Source: Frateuria_A sp051900535
GTDB lineage: Bacteria > Pseudomonadota > Gammaproteobacteria > Xanthomonadales > Rhodanobacteraceae
Direction: 5' to 3'
DNA length: 64,000 nt
Assembly: GCF_051900535.1 (NCBI RefSeq)
Contig: NZ_JBHZGI010000003.1
Coordinates: 62,001-126,000 of the forward strand
This document shows, piece after piece, positions 26,226 through 34,353 of the stretch. A program made the position numbers and the translations under genes. Position 1 is the stretch's first letter, and the number at the start of each line of letters is the position of its first letter. The notes beneath the pieces were generated by a model, which had not been told where the DNA came from, ran no database searches, and was given only the letters and a program-made list of their open reading frames with translations.

Positions 26226-27218
26226 GTGAGCATCGCAACAACAGGTATGGTCAGGGGATTGCCAAGGAAACAGGGCGGAGGACGGAGGGGGGCCGGTGCG
26301 TTCCACCGCCGGCTTGCGCTGATCTTCGGCCTGCACCTGATCGGCGTGGTCATCTGCGTCATGCTGGGCGTGTACGGCGTCGCGCCACCGGTGGCGATAC
26401 TGGTGTTGCTTGCCGTCATCAGCGCCCTGGCATGGCTGGCGGCACGGCGGCAGTGGCGGCCGGTCGGCCGGCTCGCGCGCGTTATCGACGCCTGGGACGA
26501 AGAGCCGGACCTGGACGCGCTGGCGCCTACGCGCCTCTCCGACCAGGCCGACGCGGACGTGGTGACGCTTGCGCGCGGCCTGCACGGCTTTGCCACGCGC
26601 ATCGCCGGCTACAACCAGCGCGAGCGCAACTTCACCCGTGACGCCAGCCACGAGCTGCGCAGCCCGTTGACCGTGATCAAGATGTCGGCCGACATGCTCA
26701 CCGACGAATCCGAACTCAGCAAGTTCGGCGTGCGCTCGGTCAAGCGTATCCAGCGTGCCACGCGCGAGATGGAGGCGCTGATCGAGGCGTTGCTGATCCT
26801 GGCCCGGGAGTCGGACGTCGGGGCAGGCGAGGAGGAGTTCGTCGTCAACGACGTCCTGCACAAGAGCATGGACGACCTTCGGCAGATGCTCGAAGGCCGG
26901 GCGGTCGAGTTGAAGATCGAGGAGCCGGCGCGCTTCGCACTGCGCGCCTCGCCGCGGGTGTTCATGGTGTTGTGCTGGCAATTGATCCGCAACGCCAGCC
27001 AGCAGGCCGACCACGGCACGATCCTGATCACCGTGCTCCCCGGCGCGGTGGCAGTGTCCAATCGCGTGGAGGACGCGCCGGCGATCGACCGGCACGGCTT
27101 CGAACTGGCGATCGCCCAACGCATCAGCGAGCGCTTCCATTGGCCGCTGGAACTGCAGACGCGCGACGGCAGCGAGCACATCGCGAGCATTCGCTTTCCG
27201 GAAACGCTGCCGGCCTGA
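26226..27218 (+). CDS. Sensor histidine kinase with degenerate ATP-binding boxes
   Basis: A protein of 330 residues (GTG start; ATG 26247 is an alternative, and neither has a good Shine-Dalgarno). Two TM helices lie at about 32-52 and 53-72 with almost no periplasmic loop, then a HAMP-like linker. The HisKA domain has the H box FTRDASHELRSPLTVIK. The N box is LIRNASQQAD. The G1 box (normally DxGxG) reads NRVEDAP and the G2 box (GxGL) reads GFEL, so the ATP lid is atypical. It partners the preceding regulator. It could sense a membrane-embedded signal. Kinase activity is uncertain. Confidence 0.85.
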   Translation: MSIATTGMVRGLPRKQGGGRRGAGAFHRRLALIFGLHLIGVVICVMLGVYGVAPPVAILVLLAVISALAWLAARRQWRPVGRLARVIDAWDEEPDLDALAPTRLSDQADADVVTLARGLHGFATRIAGYNQRERNFTRDASHELRSPLTVIKMSADMLTDESELSKFGVRSVKRIQRATREMEALIEALLILARESDVGAGEEEFVVNDVLHKSMDDLRQMLEGRAVELKIEEPARFALRASPRVFMVLCWQLIRNASQQADHGTILITVLPGAVAVSNRVEDAPAIDRHGFELAIAQRISERFHWPLELQTRDGSEHIASIRFPETLPA

Positions 27219-27228
27219 GCGGGCAGCC

Positions 27229-27320
27229 ACTTGCAGGAGAGCGCCCTGACGTAAGAGCGCCCCCTGGGCGCGACCCGGAGGGTGGGCGAGCCCAGGGGCG
27301 CGTCTGCAGGGGGCGAGGTG
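27229..27320. repeat. Dispersed-repeat element and hairpin between convergent genes
   Basis: CCACTTGCAGGAGAGCGCCCTG is followed by GCGCCCCCTGGGC (27257-27269), which pairs imperfectly with GCCCAGGGGCGC (27290-27301). The element lies between the kinase gene and the convergent CoA-transferase gene and could end both transcripts. Confidence 0.5.
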
Positions 27321-27321
27321 C

Positions 27322-28680
27322 TCAGCTCTTCAGCGAGGGCGACACGGCGAACTCGCAACCGGTCTTGGCCTTGACCTCGTCGAGCGTCACGCCCTGGTGG
27401 AGCTCGACCAGGGTCAAGCCCTTGCCTTTGTCGACCTCGAACACCGCAAGATCGGTGATGATCAGATCCACCACTTCCTTGCCGGTCAACGGCAGGTCGC
27501 ACTGGGGCTTGATCTTGGGCGAGCCGTCCTTCGCGGTGTGTTCCATCAGCACGACCACGCGTTTGACGCCGCTGACCAGGTCCATGGCGCCGCCCGGGCC
27601 CTTGACCATCTTGCCCGGCACCATCCAGTTGGCCAGGTCGCCGGTGGCCGAAACCTCCAGGCCGCCCAGGATCGACAGGTCGATATGGCCGCCGCGGATC
27701 ATCGCGAACGAATCTGCGCTGGAGAAAAAGGCCGAGCCGGGCAGGGTGGTGATGGTCTGCTTTCCGGCATTGATGAGGTCCGGGTCGATCTGGTCCTCCG
27801 TCGGAAAGGGGCCGATGCCGAGCAGGCCGTTCTCCGATTGCAGGATCACGTCCATGCCCTCGGGGATGTAATTGGCGACCAGCGTGGGAATGCCGATGCC
27901 CAGGTTCACGTAGAAGCCATCGCGCAGTTCCTTCGCCGCGCGCTGGGCCATCGCCGAACGGGTCGGGTTTTCCTTGCCGGTGTTGGCGCCGGCGACCGTG
28001 CGGAACTCGATGCGCTTCTCGTACTTCGCGCCCTGCACGATGCGGTCGACGTAGATGCCCGGCACGTGGACGTTGTTTGGGTCGAGCTCGCCGACCTCGA
28101 CCAGGTGTTCGACCTCGGCCACGCACGTCTTGCCGCAGGTAGCGATCATCGGGTTGAAGTTGCGCGCTGTCTCGCGGAACACCAGGTTGCCCAGGCGGTC
28201 GCCCTTCCACGCCTTAACGATGGAAACGTCGGCGTGGATCGCTTCTTCGAGCACGTATTCCTTGCCGTCAAAGACCTTGGTTTCCTTGCCCTCGGCCAGC
28301 TTGGTGCCGAACGCGGTGCGCGTGTAAAAGCCCGGGATGCCGGCGCCGCCGGCGCGCAGCTTCTCGGCCAGCGTGCCCTGCGGCGTGAGGTGAAGTTCCA
28401 GCTCGCCGGACAGCACCTGGCGCTCGAACTCCTTGTTCTCGCCGACATAGGAGGCGTACACGCGCTTGACCTGGTGGGTCTTCAGCAGCGGGCCCATGCC
28501 GAAATCGTCCACGCCAGCGTTGTTGCCGACGATGGTCAGTCCCTTGGTGCCGGCGTCCAGCAATGCGCCGATCAGGTTCTCGGGGATGCCGCACAGGCCG
28601 AAACCGCCGGCGGCGATCGTCATGTCGTCGAACAGCAGGCCCTCGAGAGCCGCCTCCGCGCTTGCATACACCTTGTCCAT
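27322..28680 (-). CDS. Fused two-subunit 3-oxoacid CoA-transferase (SCOT-like)
   Basis: A single frame of 452 residues holds both halves of a type I CoA-transferase. Residues about 1-225 are subunit A (GGFGLCGIPENLIGAL, NNAGVDDFGMGPLL, VDRIVQGAKYEKRIE). After a short linker at about 226-241, subunit B starts (AMAQRAAKELRDGFYVNLGIG) and carries the catalytic Glu in LQSENGLLGIGP. The enzyme moves CoA between succinyl-CoA and acetoacetate or similar 3-oxoacids. Subunit A and B are more often separate genes in bacteria. GGAAGG lies about 10 bases before the ATG. The long frame upstream of the ATG is not protein-like. Confidence 0.88.
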   Translation of the reverse strand: MDKVYASAEAALEGLLFDDMTIAAGGFGLCGIPENLIGALLDAGTKGLTIVGNNAGVDDFGMGPLLKTHQVKRVYASYVGENKEFERQVLSGELELHLTPQGTLAEKLRAGGAGIPGFYTRTAFGTKLAEGKETKVFDGKEYVLEEAIHADVSIVKAWKGDRLGNLVFRETARNFNPMIATCGKTCVAEVEHLVEVGELDPNNVHVPGIYVDRIVQGAKYEKRIEFRTVAGANTGKENPTRSAMAQRAAKELRDGFYVNLGIGIPTLVANYIPEGMDVILQSENGLLGIGPFPTEDQIDPDLINAGKQTITTLPGSAFFSSADSFAMIRGGHIDLSILGGLEVSATGDLANWMVPGKMVKGPGGAMDLVSGVKRVVVLMEHTAKDGSPKIKPQCDLPLTGKEVVDLIITDLAVFEVDKGKGLTLVELHQGVTLDEVKAKTGCEFAVSPSLKS

Positions 28681-29025
28681 AGCAGTGCCTTCCGGATGGA
28701 GAGTCAGCTGCCAAGGATACGATGGAACGCAGGCGCGCCGCGTCGTACCAAGGTCGCAAGCCCTTCGGCACGATCCATCGGCGAGAACTGCGCGGCATCC
28801 GCACCTGCAACAGCACCAAGTGAAACCTCGTGCGCGACCGCCAGCCACCTGCGCCAGCGTCCCAACGAAATCCGGTGGGAGCGCACCTTGCGCGTGGCCG
28901 CCAGCCGCCGCGCCTGCGACAACTCCCCACGGCCACCAGCCTGCGCGGGGCGTGTTCCTGCCGCGCCTGCTCGGCAGACCGGCGCGGCTGGATATACTCG
29001 GTGGCCACCGCCGGGAGACATCCAA
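28681..29025. other. 345-base intergenic region with one dispersed repeat
   Basis: This gap lies between the divergent CoA-transferase and asparaginase genes. I find no gene I can support. GTGGGAGCGCACCTTGCGCG at about 28874-28893 is a member of the dispersed GGGAGCGC repeat family. Promoters for both genes should be here, but no strong sigma70 pair stands out. Confidence 0.5.
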
Positions 29026-30057
29026 GTGAAGCCGCTGCGTGTGTTCGCCGCCCTGACCGCCTTGGGGATCGCTGCCATGAGCCATGCCGCCACCACGCCC
29101 GTCCTGATCGTCCATGGCGGGTCCGGGGTCATCCGGCGCGACATGAACCCGGCAAAGGAAAAGGAGGTCCGGGCGGCGCTCGCCCGCGCGCTCGAGAGCG
29201 GCTACGCACAGCTCAAGGCGGGCAAGCCGGCGCTGGATGGCGTAACCGCGGCGCTGACGGTGCTGGAGGACGATCCCAATTTCAACGCCGGCAAGGGCTC
29301 GGTGTTCACCCATGACGGTCGCAACGAGTTGGACGCGGCGATCATGGACGGTGACACCCTGCGCGCCGGATCGATCGCCGGCGTGCACCGCGTGAAGAAC
29401 CCGATCCTGCTGGCGCGCGCAGTGCTGGAGAAATCGCAGCACGTGATGCTGGTCGGCGACGGTGCCGAGGCGTTCGCGCGGGAAGTAGGCGTCACGCTGG
29501 TCGATCCGTCGTATTTTCGCACCGAGCAACGCTGGCAGCAGTTGCAGAAAGCGCTGAAGGAAGATCGCGAGGGCAAGCCGCATTCGGACGTGGAGACGGC
29601 CAAGCATTTCGGCACTGTCGGCGCCGTGGCGCTGGATGCACAGGGCCATCTGGCGGCCGGCACCTCGACCGGCGGCATGACCGACAAGCGCTGGGGCAGG
29701 GTGGGCGATTCGCCGGTCATCGGCGCCGGCACCTACGCCAACGCGGATTGCGCGGTCTCCGGCACGGGCTGGGGCGAATTTTATCTCCGCACCGTGGCGG
29801 CGCATGCGATCTGCATGCGCGTATCGCTGATGCACGTACCGCTGGAGCGCGCCGCTGCCGAGGTGATCAACCAGGAGATCCCCGCGATGGGTGGCAACGG
29901 CGGCGCCATCGCGCTGGATGCGAGGGGCCACATAGCCATGCCGTTCAATACCGACGGCATGTATCGCGGCTGGATCGGTGCCGATGGCGTGCCTCACGTG
30001 GCGATCTACGACGACGAGCCGGACCCGGGTGCGACGCAGCAGGAGGACGGCGAGTAG
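29026..30057 (+). CDS. iaaA: Exported isoaspartyl peptidase / L-asparaginase (Ntn-hydrolase)
   Basis: A protein of 343 residues with a signal peptide (MKPLRVFAALTALGIAAMSHA). The plant-type asparaginase fold begins VLIVHGGSG and has the GKGSVFTHDG loop. The autoprocessing Thr is Thr197 in HFGTVGAVALD, the new N terminus and nucleophile after self-cleavage. Substrate-binding GTSTGGMT and GNGGAIALD follow. It removes isoaspartyl residues from peptides and hydrolyses asparagine, here in the periplasm. GTG start with GGGAG at 29012-29016. The symbol follows the family; a paralogue is possible. Confidence 0.86.
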   Translation: MKPLRVFAALTALGIAAMSHAATTPVLIVHGGSGVIRRDMNPAKEKEVRAALARALESGYAQLKAGKPALDGVTAALTVLEDDPNFNAGKGSVFTHDGRNELDAAIMDGDTLRAGSIAGVHRVKNPILLARAVLEKSQHVMLVGDGAEAFAREVGVTLVDPSYFRTEQRWQQLQKALKEDREGKPHSDVETAKHFGTVGAVALDAQGHLAAGTSTGGMTDKRWGRVGDSPVIGAGTYANADCAVSGTGWGEFYLRTVAAHAICMRVSLMHVPLERAAAEVINQEIPAMGGNGGAIALDARGHIAMPFNTDGMYRGWIGADGVPHVAIYDDEPDPGATQQEDGE

Positions 30058-30348
30058 GGCAGCTACGGGGTTGGGCTCCCGCGTATTGGCTGCCGACACC
30101 CACCCACCGCGTCCGCCGCTTGAAGGGGAGGAAGCCAGGAGTCGGCCTCCGAGGCTTCTGCTCGAAGGGGAGGGAACCTGGAGGCGCGCCCTGAAGTCTT
30201 TCCCTCCAGGGAAGGATGGTGGGCATGGGTCACCTCGCCCCGGACGGTATCTGCTGCTTTCGAGTGGCTACAATGGACCGAAGCATGGCAGGCGGCCCCA
30301 AGCGGGCCCGTGAGCCGGCTGCACCATCCACACGCCCCTGGAGCACCG
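30058..30348. other. 290-base intergenic region before folA
   Basis: No supported gene. It holds two near-copies of GCTYGAAGGGGAGG (about 30119 and 30162) and the hairpin-like CCCTCCAGGGAAGG. TACAAT at 30269-30274 could be the -10 of folA, but the -35 is weak. The nearby GGAG (30340-30343) is the folA ribosome site. Confidence 0.4.
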
Positions 30349-30837
30349 ATGTCCATTTCGTTGATCGCCGCACTGGATGAGAACTTCGCCATCGGTCGCA
30401 AAGGGCAGTTGCCCTGGCACCTGCCGGACGACCTGCGCTGGTTCAAGCAGCTGACCCTCGGCAAGTACGTGCTGATGGGCTACAACACGGCGGTGGCGAT
30501 CGGCCGGGCCTTGCCGGACCGGCACAATCTGGTGCTGTCGCGACGCCACGAGGCGCCTTTCCCTGGCCAGATCGCCGTGCGCTCGCTGGAGGAGGCGCAA
30601 GCACGCGCAGGCGGCACCGGCCTGATGGTGATCGGTGGCGGCCAGGTCTATGCAGCGGCCCTACCGCAGGCGCGACGCATGTACCTGACCTGGGTCGGCG
30701 CGGCCGTCGAGGGCGCCGACACCTTCTTTCCCGGCATCCATCTGCGCGACTGGACCGAAGTCGCACGCACCCACCACAAGGCTGATGGCGAGCACGAGTA
30801 CAGCTTCGACATGGTCGAGTACGTGCGCGAGTCCTGA
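30349..30837 (+). CDS. folA: FolA, dihydrofolate reductase
   Basis: A protein of 162 residues that reduces dihydrofolate with NADPH. The N terminus MSISLIAALDENFAIGRKGQ, the substrate site LPWHLPDDLRWFK with the acid Asp27, and VIGGGQVYAAALPQARRMYLT are all typical. The loop normally GRxTWxSIGRPLP reads MGYNTAVAIGRALPDR, so the Arg that usually contacts the NADPH 2'-phosphate is Tyr45. ATG 30349 has GGAG 6 bases upstream; the frame is open 13 codons higher but without a ribosome site. Confidence 0.94.
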   Translation: MSISLIAALDENFAIGRKGQLPWHLPDDLRWFKQLTLGKYVLMGYNTAVAIGRALPDRHNLVLSRRHEAPFPGQIAVRSLEEAQARAGGTGLMVIGGGQVYAAALPQARRMYLTWVGAAVEGADTFFPGIHLRDWTEVARTHHKADGEHEYSFDMVEYVRES

Positions 30838-30857
30838 CCCCGTTGGCCGCTCCCGCC

Positions 30858-31259
30858 ATGCACGTGATGGCCGGCGTGCTGATCGACCCGGCCGGTAGCG
30901 TCCTGCTCGCGCAACGGCCGCCCGGCAAACACCTCGCCGGCATGTGGGAGTTCCCCGGCGGCAAGCTGGAGCCCGGTGAATCGCCGGCAGCGGGCCTGGT
31001 GCGCGAATTGCGCGAGGAACTGGACGTCGAGGTTGACCTGGATAGCGTTACGCCCTTGATCCAGGTTTCATGGAATTACGGTGAACGCGCTCTGCTGCTG
31101 GACGCCTGGCGGGTGGATGCATGGCACGGGACGCCACGCTCGATGGAGGGGCAGGCACTGCAATGGCGCTTGCCGTCGGATATCGCGCTGGCGATCCTGG
31201 CGCCGGCGGACCGGGAAATTCTCAGGGCCCTCTCAAAAGTGCCCGCGCAGCCATTGTAG
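30858..31259 (+). CDS. mutT: MutT-like Nudix hydrolase (8-oxo-dGTP diphosphatase)
   Basis: A protein of 133 residues from ATG 30858, or 138 from TTG 30843; neither has a clear Shine-Dalgarno. It begins MHVMAGVLIDPAGSVLLAQRP and carries a full Nudix box, from GGKLEPGE to RELREELDVE (about residues 35-57). WEFPGGK before the box is typical of MutT, which sanitises 8-oxo-dGTP. It sits 20 bases after folA and is probably cotranscribed. I do not see the SecA-linked position of the E. coli gene, so the name rests on sequence. Confidence 0.82.
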   Translation: MHVMAGVLIDPAGSVLLAQRPPGKHLAGMWEFPGGKLEPGESPAAGLVRELREELDVEVDLDSVTPLIQVSWNYGERALLLDAWRVDAWHGTPRSMEGQALQWRLPSDIALAILAPADREILRALSKVPAQPL

Positions 31260-31325
31260 GAGCCACTCGTAAGCGATGCTCTTGTAGGCGGGCGATGGAA
31301 AGGCGTCGCCTGCAAGCGGGCGGAC
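31256..31325. repeat. Dispersed repeat cluster between mutT and coaE
   Basis: TGTAGGAGCCACTCGTAAGCG followed by TTGTAGGCGGGCGATGG and GCGTCGCCTGCAAGCGGG occupies the gap between the convergent genes. It shares GGAGCCACTYGTARGCGA with the element at 17894 and belongs to the same dispersed family. Confidence 0.6.
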
Positions 31326-31327
31326 TT

Positions 31328-31969
31328 TTACCAAGAGCGGGACGCGTTCGCTCCGGCCCGCGCGGCCAACGCCAAGTATGTCCGATGCAGCGCTTGCACA
31401 TGGGCATCGAGCGCCGCTTCGCTGCTGCTGTTGTCGATCACGTCGTCCGCCAGCGCCAGTCGTTCGGTCCGGCTGGCCTGCTGCGCCAGCATCCGCTCGG
31501 CGAGCGGACGATCGATGCCGTCACGGGCGATCAGGCGTTCGAGTTGCACCGGTTCCGGTACGTCTACCAAGAGGATGCGGTCGAGCCAGCGGTAGTGGGC
31601 GATGTTCTCGGCCAGCAGCGGGATGGCCAGCAGGCAGTAGGGCGCGGTTTCGGCCAGTGCGTGCTGGTGCAGCCACTCGCGCACGCGCGGATGGATGATC
31701 GCTTCCAGCGCTTGCCTGGCCGTGGCGTCGGCGAACACGCGGCGGCGCATGGCCGCGCGATCGAGGCGCCCCTGTGCATCGAGCACCTCCGGGCCAAACG
31801 CGTCGACGATCGCCGCCAGGCCGTCGCTGCCGGGCTCGACCACCACCCTCGCGGCCACGTCCGCATCGTGTACCGGCACGCCCAGCGCCTCGAAGCGCCG
31901 GGTGACCGCGGTCTTCCCGGCAGCAATGCCGCCGGTCAGGCCCACGACGTAAGCGCGGCGCGCGTTCAC
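31328..31969 (-). CDS. coaE: CoaE, dephospho-CoA kinase
   Basis: A P-loop kinase of 213 residues with GLTGGIAAGKT at 10-20, the substrate Asp in HDADVAARVVV and the lid region with Arg. It performs the last step of CoA synthesis. Its GTG start (31967-31969) overlaps the pilD stop in a GTGA, so the two are translationally coupled; the pilD-coaE pair is conserved in gammaproteobacteria. Confidence 0.94.
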   Translation of the reverse strand: MNARRAYVVGLTGGIAAGKTAVTRRFEALGVPVHDADVAARVVVEPGSDGLAAIVDAFGPEVLDAQGRLDRAAMRRRVFADATARQALEAIIHPRVREWLHQHALAETAPYCLLAIPLLAENIAHYRWLDRILLVDVPEPVQLERLIARDGIDRPLAERMLAQQASRTERLALADDVIDNSSSEAALDAHVQALHRTYLALAARAGANASRSW

Positions 31970-32823
31970 CGCAACCCGGTCAGGTGAAGGTAGCCCTGCA
32001 GCAGCGGCTCGCCGGCAACGAACCAGATCCAGCCGGCCATCGCGATGAACGGGCCGAAGGGCATCGGCATCTCGCGGCCGTGCTTGCGCAGGGCGATCAA
32101 CAGGCCGCCCACTACCGCACCAACCAGCGATGAGAGCAGCACCACCGGCAGCAAAGCACCCGGTCCCATCCATGCGCCCAGCGCGGCCAGCAGCTTGAAA
32201 TCGCCATAGCCCATGCCTTCCTTGCCGGTGAGCAGCTTGAACAGCCAGTACACGCTCCACAGGCTCAAGTACCCCAGTGCCGTGCCAAGGATGGCCGACC
32301 CCGGCAGCACGAACATCGGCAGCAACGACAGCAGCAGGCCGAGCCACAGCAACGGGAGGGTGAGCTGGTCGGGGAGCAACTGGGTGCGGAAGTCGATGCC
32401 TGCGGCGGCGATCAGTACCCAGGTGAACACCAGTCCCGCCAGCGCCGACCAGCCAGGACCGAACTTCCACACCACCAGCACGCTCAGCATGCCGGAGAGA
32501 CATTCCACCAGCGGGTACTGGATGGATATCGGTTCCCGGCAATAGCGGCAGCGCCCGCGCAACAGCAGCCAGCCGAACAGCGGAATGTTGTCCCCCGCCG
32601 ACAACGGATGCTTGCAGTGCGGGCAGTGCGAGGCTTCGCGCACGATGCCCGGCGGCAGCGGCTGGTCTGCGACTTCCAGCGCAAGCTCTTCCTGGGCCTC
32701 GCGTCGCCACCGCGCTTCCAGCCGCGCGGGCAGGCGCAGGATCACCACGTTGAGAAAGCTGCCTACGAGGAGGCCGAGCATGCCGGCAAACACAAGCCAG
32801 AGCCAGAGCGGAAGTTCGAGCAT
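31966..32823 (-). CDS. pilD: PilD, prepilin peptidase / N-methyltransferase
   Basis: A membrane enzyme of 285 residues. The cytoplasmic zinc domain has Cys67, Cys70, Cys92 and Cys95 (CPHC...CRYC). The two catalytic aspartates are Asp144 in AAGIDFRTQLLPD and Asp208 in GMGYGDFK. It cleaves the leader before the +1 Phe of pilins and methylates the new amino terminus. It would process both pilins encoded at 48.7-49.9 kb and T2SS pseudopilins. Transcribed after pilC, before coaE. Confidence 0.95.
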   Translation of the reverse strand: MLELPLWLWLVFAGMLGLLVGSFLNVVILRLPARLEARWRREAQEELALEVADQPLPPGIVREASHCPHCKHPLSAGDNIPLFGWLLLRGRCRYCREPISIQYPLVECLSGMLSVLVVWKFGPGWSALAGLVFTWVLIAAAGIDFRTQLLPDQLTLPLLWLGLLLSLLPMFVLPGSAILGTALGYLSLWSVYWLFKLLTGKEGMGYGDFKLLAALGAWMGPGALLPVVLLSSLVGAVVGGLLIALRKHGREMPMPFGPFIAMAGWIWFVAGEPLLQGYLHLTGLR

Positions 32824-32950
32824 GCTTAGTCCAATGAGCGGCCGCCGTTATGAGCGCGGTCCGGACCGCTTCTGCTCTGGACAGAGGCCTTTTCCACAAA
32901 CCACCGTTGGGATCAACTGTTGCCCCGATCCAGGACGACCGCGCGGGCTG

Positions 32951-34216
32951 TTAAACCGTGCCAGCGAGCTTGAAGATCGGAAGGTACAGCGACACCACCA
33001 TGCCGCCCACCAGCACGCCCAGCACGACCATGATCAGCGGCTCGAGTAGGGTCGACAGGGTATCGACCATGTTGCTGACCTCTTCTTCGTAGAACTCGGC
33101 CACTTTGAACAGCATGCTGTCCAGCGAGCCGGATTCCTCGCCGATGGCGGTCATCTGCACCACCATGTTAGGGAACAGGCCGGTCTGGCGCATCGAAAGC
33201 TGGAGCTGGTGGCCCACCGAGATGTCATCGCGCATCTGGCGCACCGCGTCACCGTACGTGATGCTGCCCGTGGCGCCCGCCACGGCATCGAGCGCCTCGA
33301 CGAGCGGCACGCCGGCCCTGAAGGTAACGCCGAGTGTGCGGGCGAAGCGGGCAATTGCCGACTGCCGCAGGATCTCGCCCATCACCGGCAGACGCAGGAA
33401 GATGCGATCGAGCAGGTGAGCAAACTTGAGCGACCGCTTCTTGCCCGCGATGATGCCGGTGATCGAACCGACTACCACGCCGATCACGATCCACCAGTAG
33501 CTCATCATGAAATTGGAAGCGCTGAGCACGAACTGCGTCGGAGCGGGCAAGTCGGCGCCGGCGTCCTTGAAGGTCTGCGCGAACACGGGCACCACGAACA
33601 ACAGCATGATCATGGTGACCAGAAACACCACGGCCAGCACCATCGCCGGATAGAACAACGCCTTCTTGATTTTTTTCTTGATCGCCTCGGTACGTTCCTT
33701 GTAGGTCGCCACCGTGTCGAGCACCGTATCGAGCACACCCGCGGACTCGCCGGCGCGGACCAGATTGCGGTAGAGCTCGTCGAACTGCACCGGATACTTG
33801 CCCAGTGCCTCGTGCAGCGAGGCGCCACCTTCGATGGCCTGCTTGACGTCCATCAACATATTCTTGAAACGGACGTTCTTCTGTCCGCCGGCGATGATCT
33901 CGAAGGACTGCACCATCGGCACGCCGGAGGCCATCATGGTGGCGATCTGCCGGCTGAAGACCGCCACGTCGCCCGGCTTCACGCTCTTGCCGGTCGCGCC
34001 GAACAGCGGCTTGGACTTCTCGCGCACCGTTTGCGGGTTCATCCCCTGGCGACGCAGCTCGGCCTTGACCAGCGATGCATTCTTCGCCGGCATTTCGCCC
34101 TTCATGCGCTTGCCGCGCTTGTCCAGCGCGACCCAGTCGTACATGGTCAACCTGCTGACCTCGGCGCGCTGGGCGCCCAGGTTCGCGTTCTTCGCGAGTG
34201 CGTTAGCCGTAGCCAT
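32951..34216 (-). CDS. pilC: PilC, T4P inner-membrane platform protein
   Basis: A GspF/PilC family protein of 421 residues. Two GspF cytoplasmic domains (about 90-210 and 290-410) alternate with three TM helices: FYPAMVLAVVFLVTMIM, MSYWWIVIGVVVGSITGI and LIMVVLGVLVGGMVVSLYLPIF. It converts PilB or PilT motion into pilin insertion and removal. GGGGGAA lies about 8 bases before the ATG. Between pilB and pilD on the same strand. Confidence 0.95.
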   Translation of the reverse strand: MATANALAKNANLGAQRAEVSRLTMYDWVALDKRGKRMKGEMPAKNASLVKAELRRQGMNPQTVREKSKPLFGATGKSVKPGDVAVFSRQIATMMASGVPMVQSFEIIAGGQKNVRFKNMLMDVKQAIEGGASLHEALGKYPVQFDELYRNLVRAGESAGVLDTVLDTVATYKERTEAIKKKIKKALFYPAMVLAVVFLVTMIMLLFVVPVFAQTFKDAGADLPAPTQFVLSASNFMMSYWWIVIGVVVGSITGIIAGKKRSLKFAHLLDRIFLRLPVMGEILRQSAIARFARTLGVTFRAGVPLVEALDAVAGATGSITYGDAVRQMRDDISVGHQLQLSMRQTGLFPNMVVQMTAIGEESGSLDSMLFKVAEFYEEEVSNMVDTLSTLLEPLIMVVLGVLVGGMVVSLYLPIFKLAGTV

Positions 34217-34353
34217 GCCCGATTCCCCCGGTGGTTCGATTCGCGACGGCCGCTCGCGCGGCCGGTCGACGGTGGAGCTTATGCCAAATCTGGCGGGTCA
34301 TTTCGTGGCGCCCCGCGCAACTTCGCGGTCTGCGGAACGCCCGCTCCCGTTTC

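Noticed and set aside
28681..30099. Upstream extension of the CoA-transferase frame to 30099
   Set aside because: It is antisense to the asparaginase gene. The family N terminus begins at ATG 28680 with a good ribosome site.
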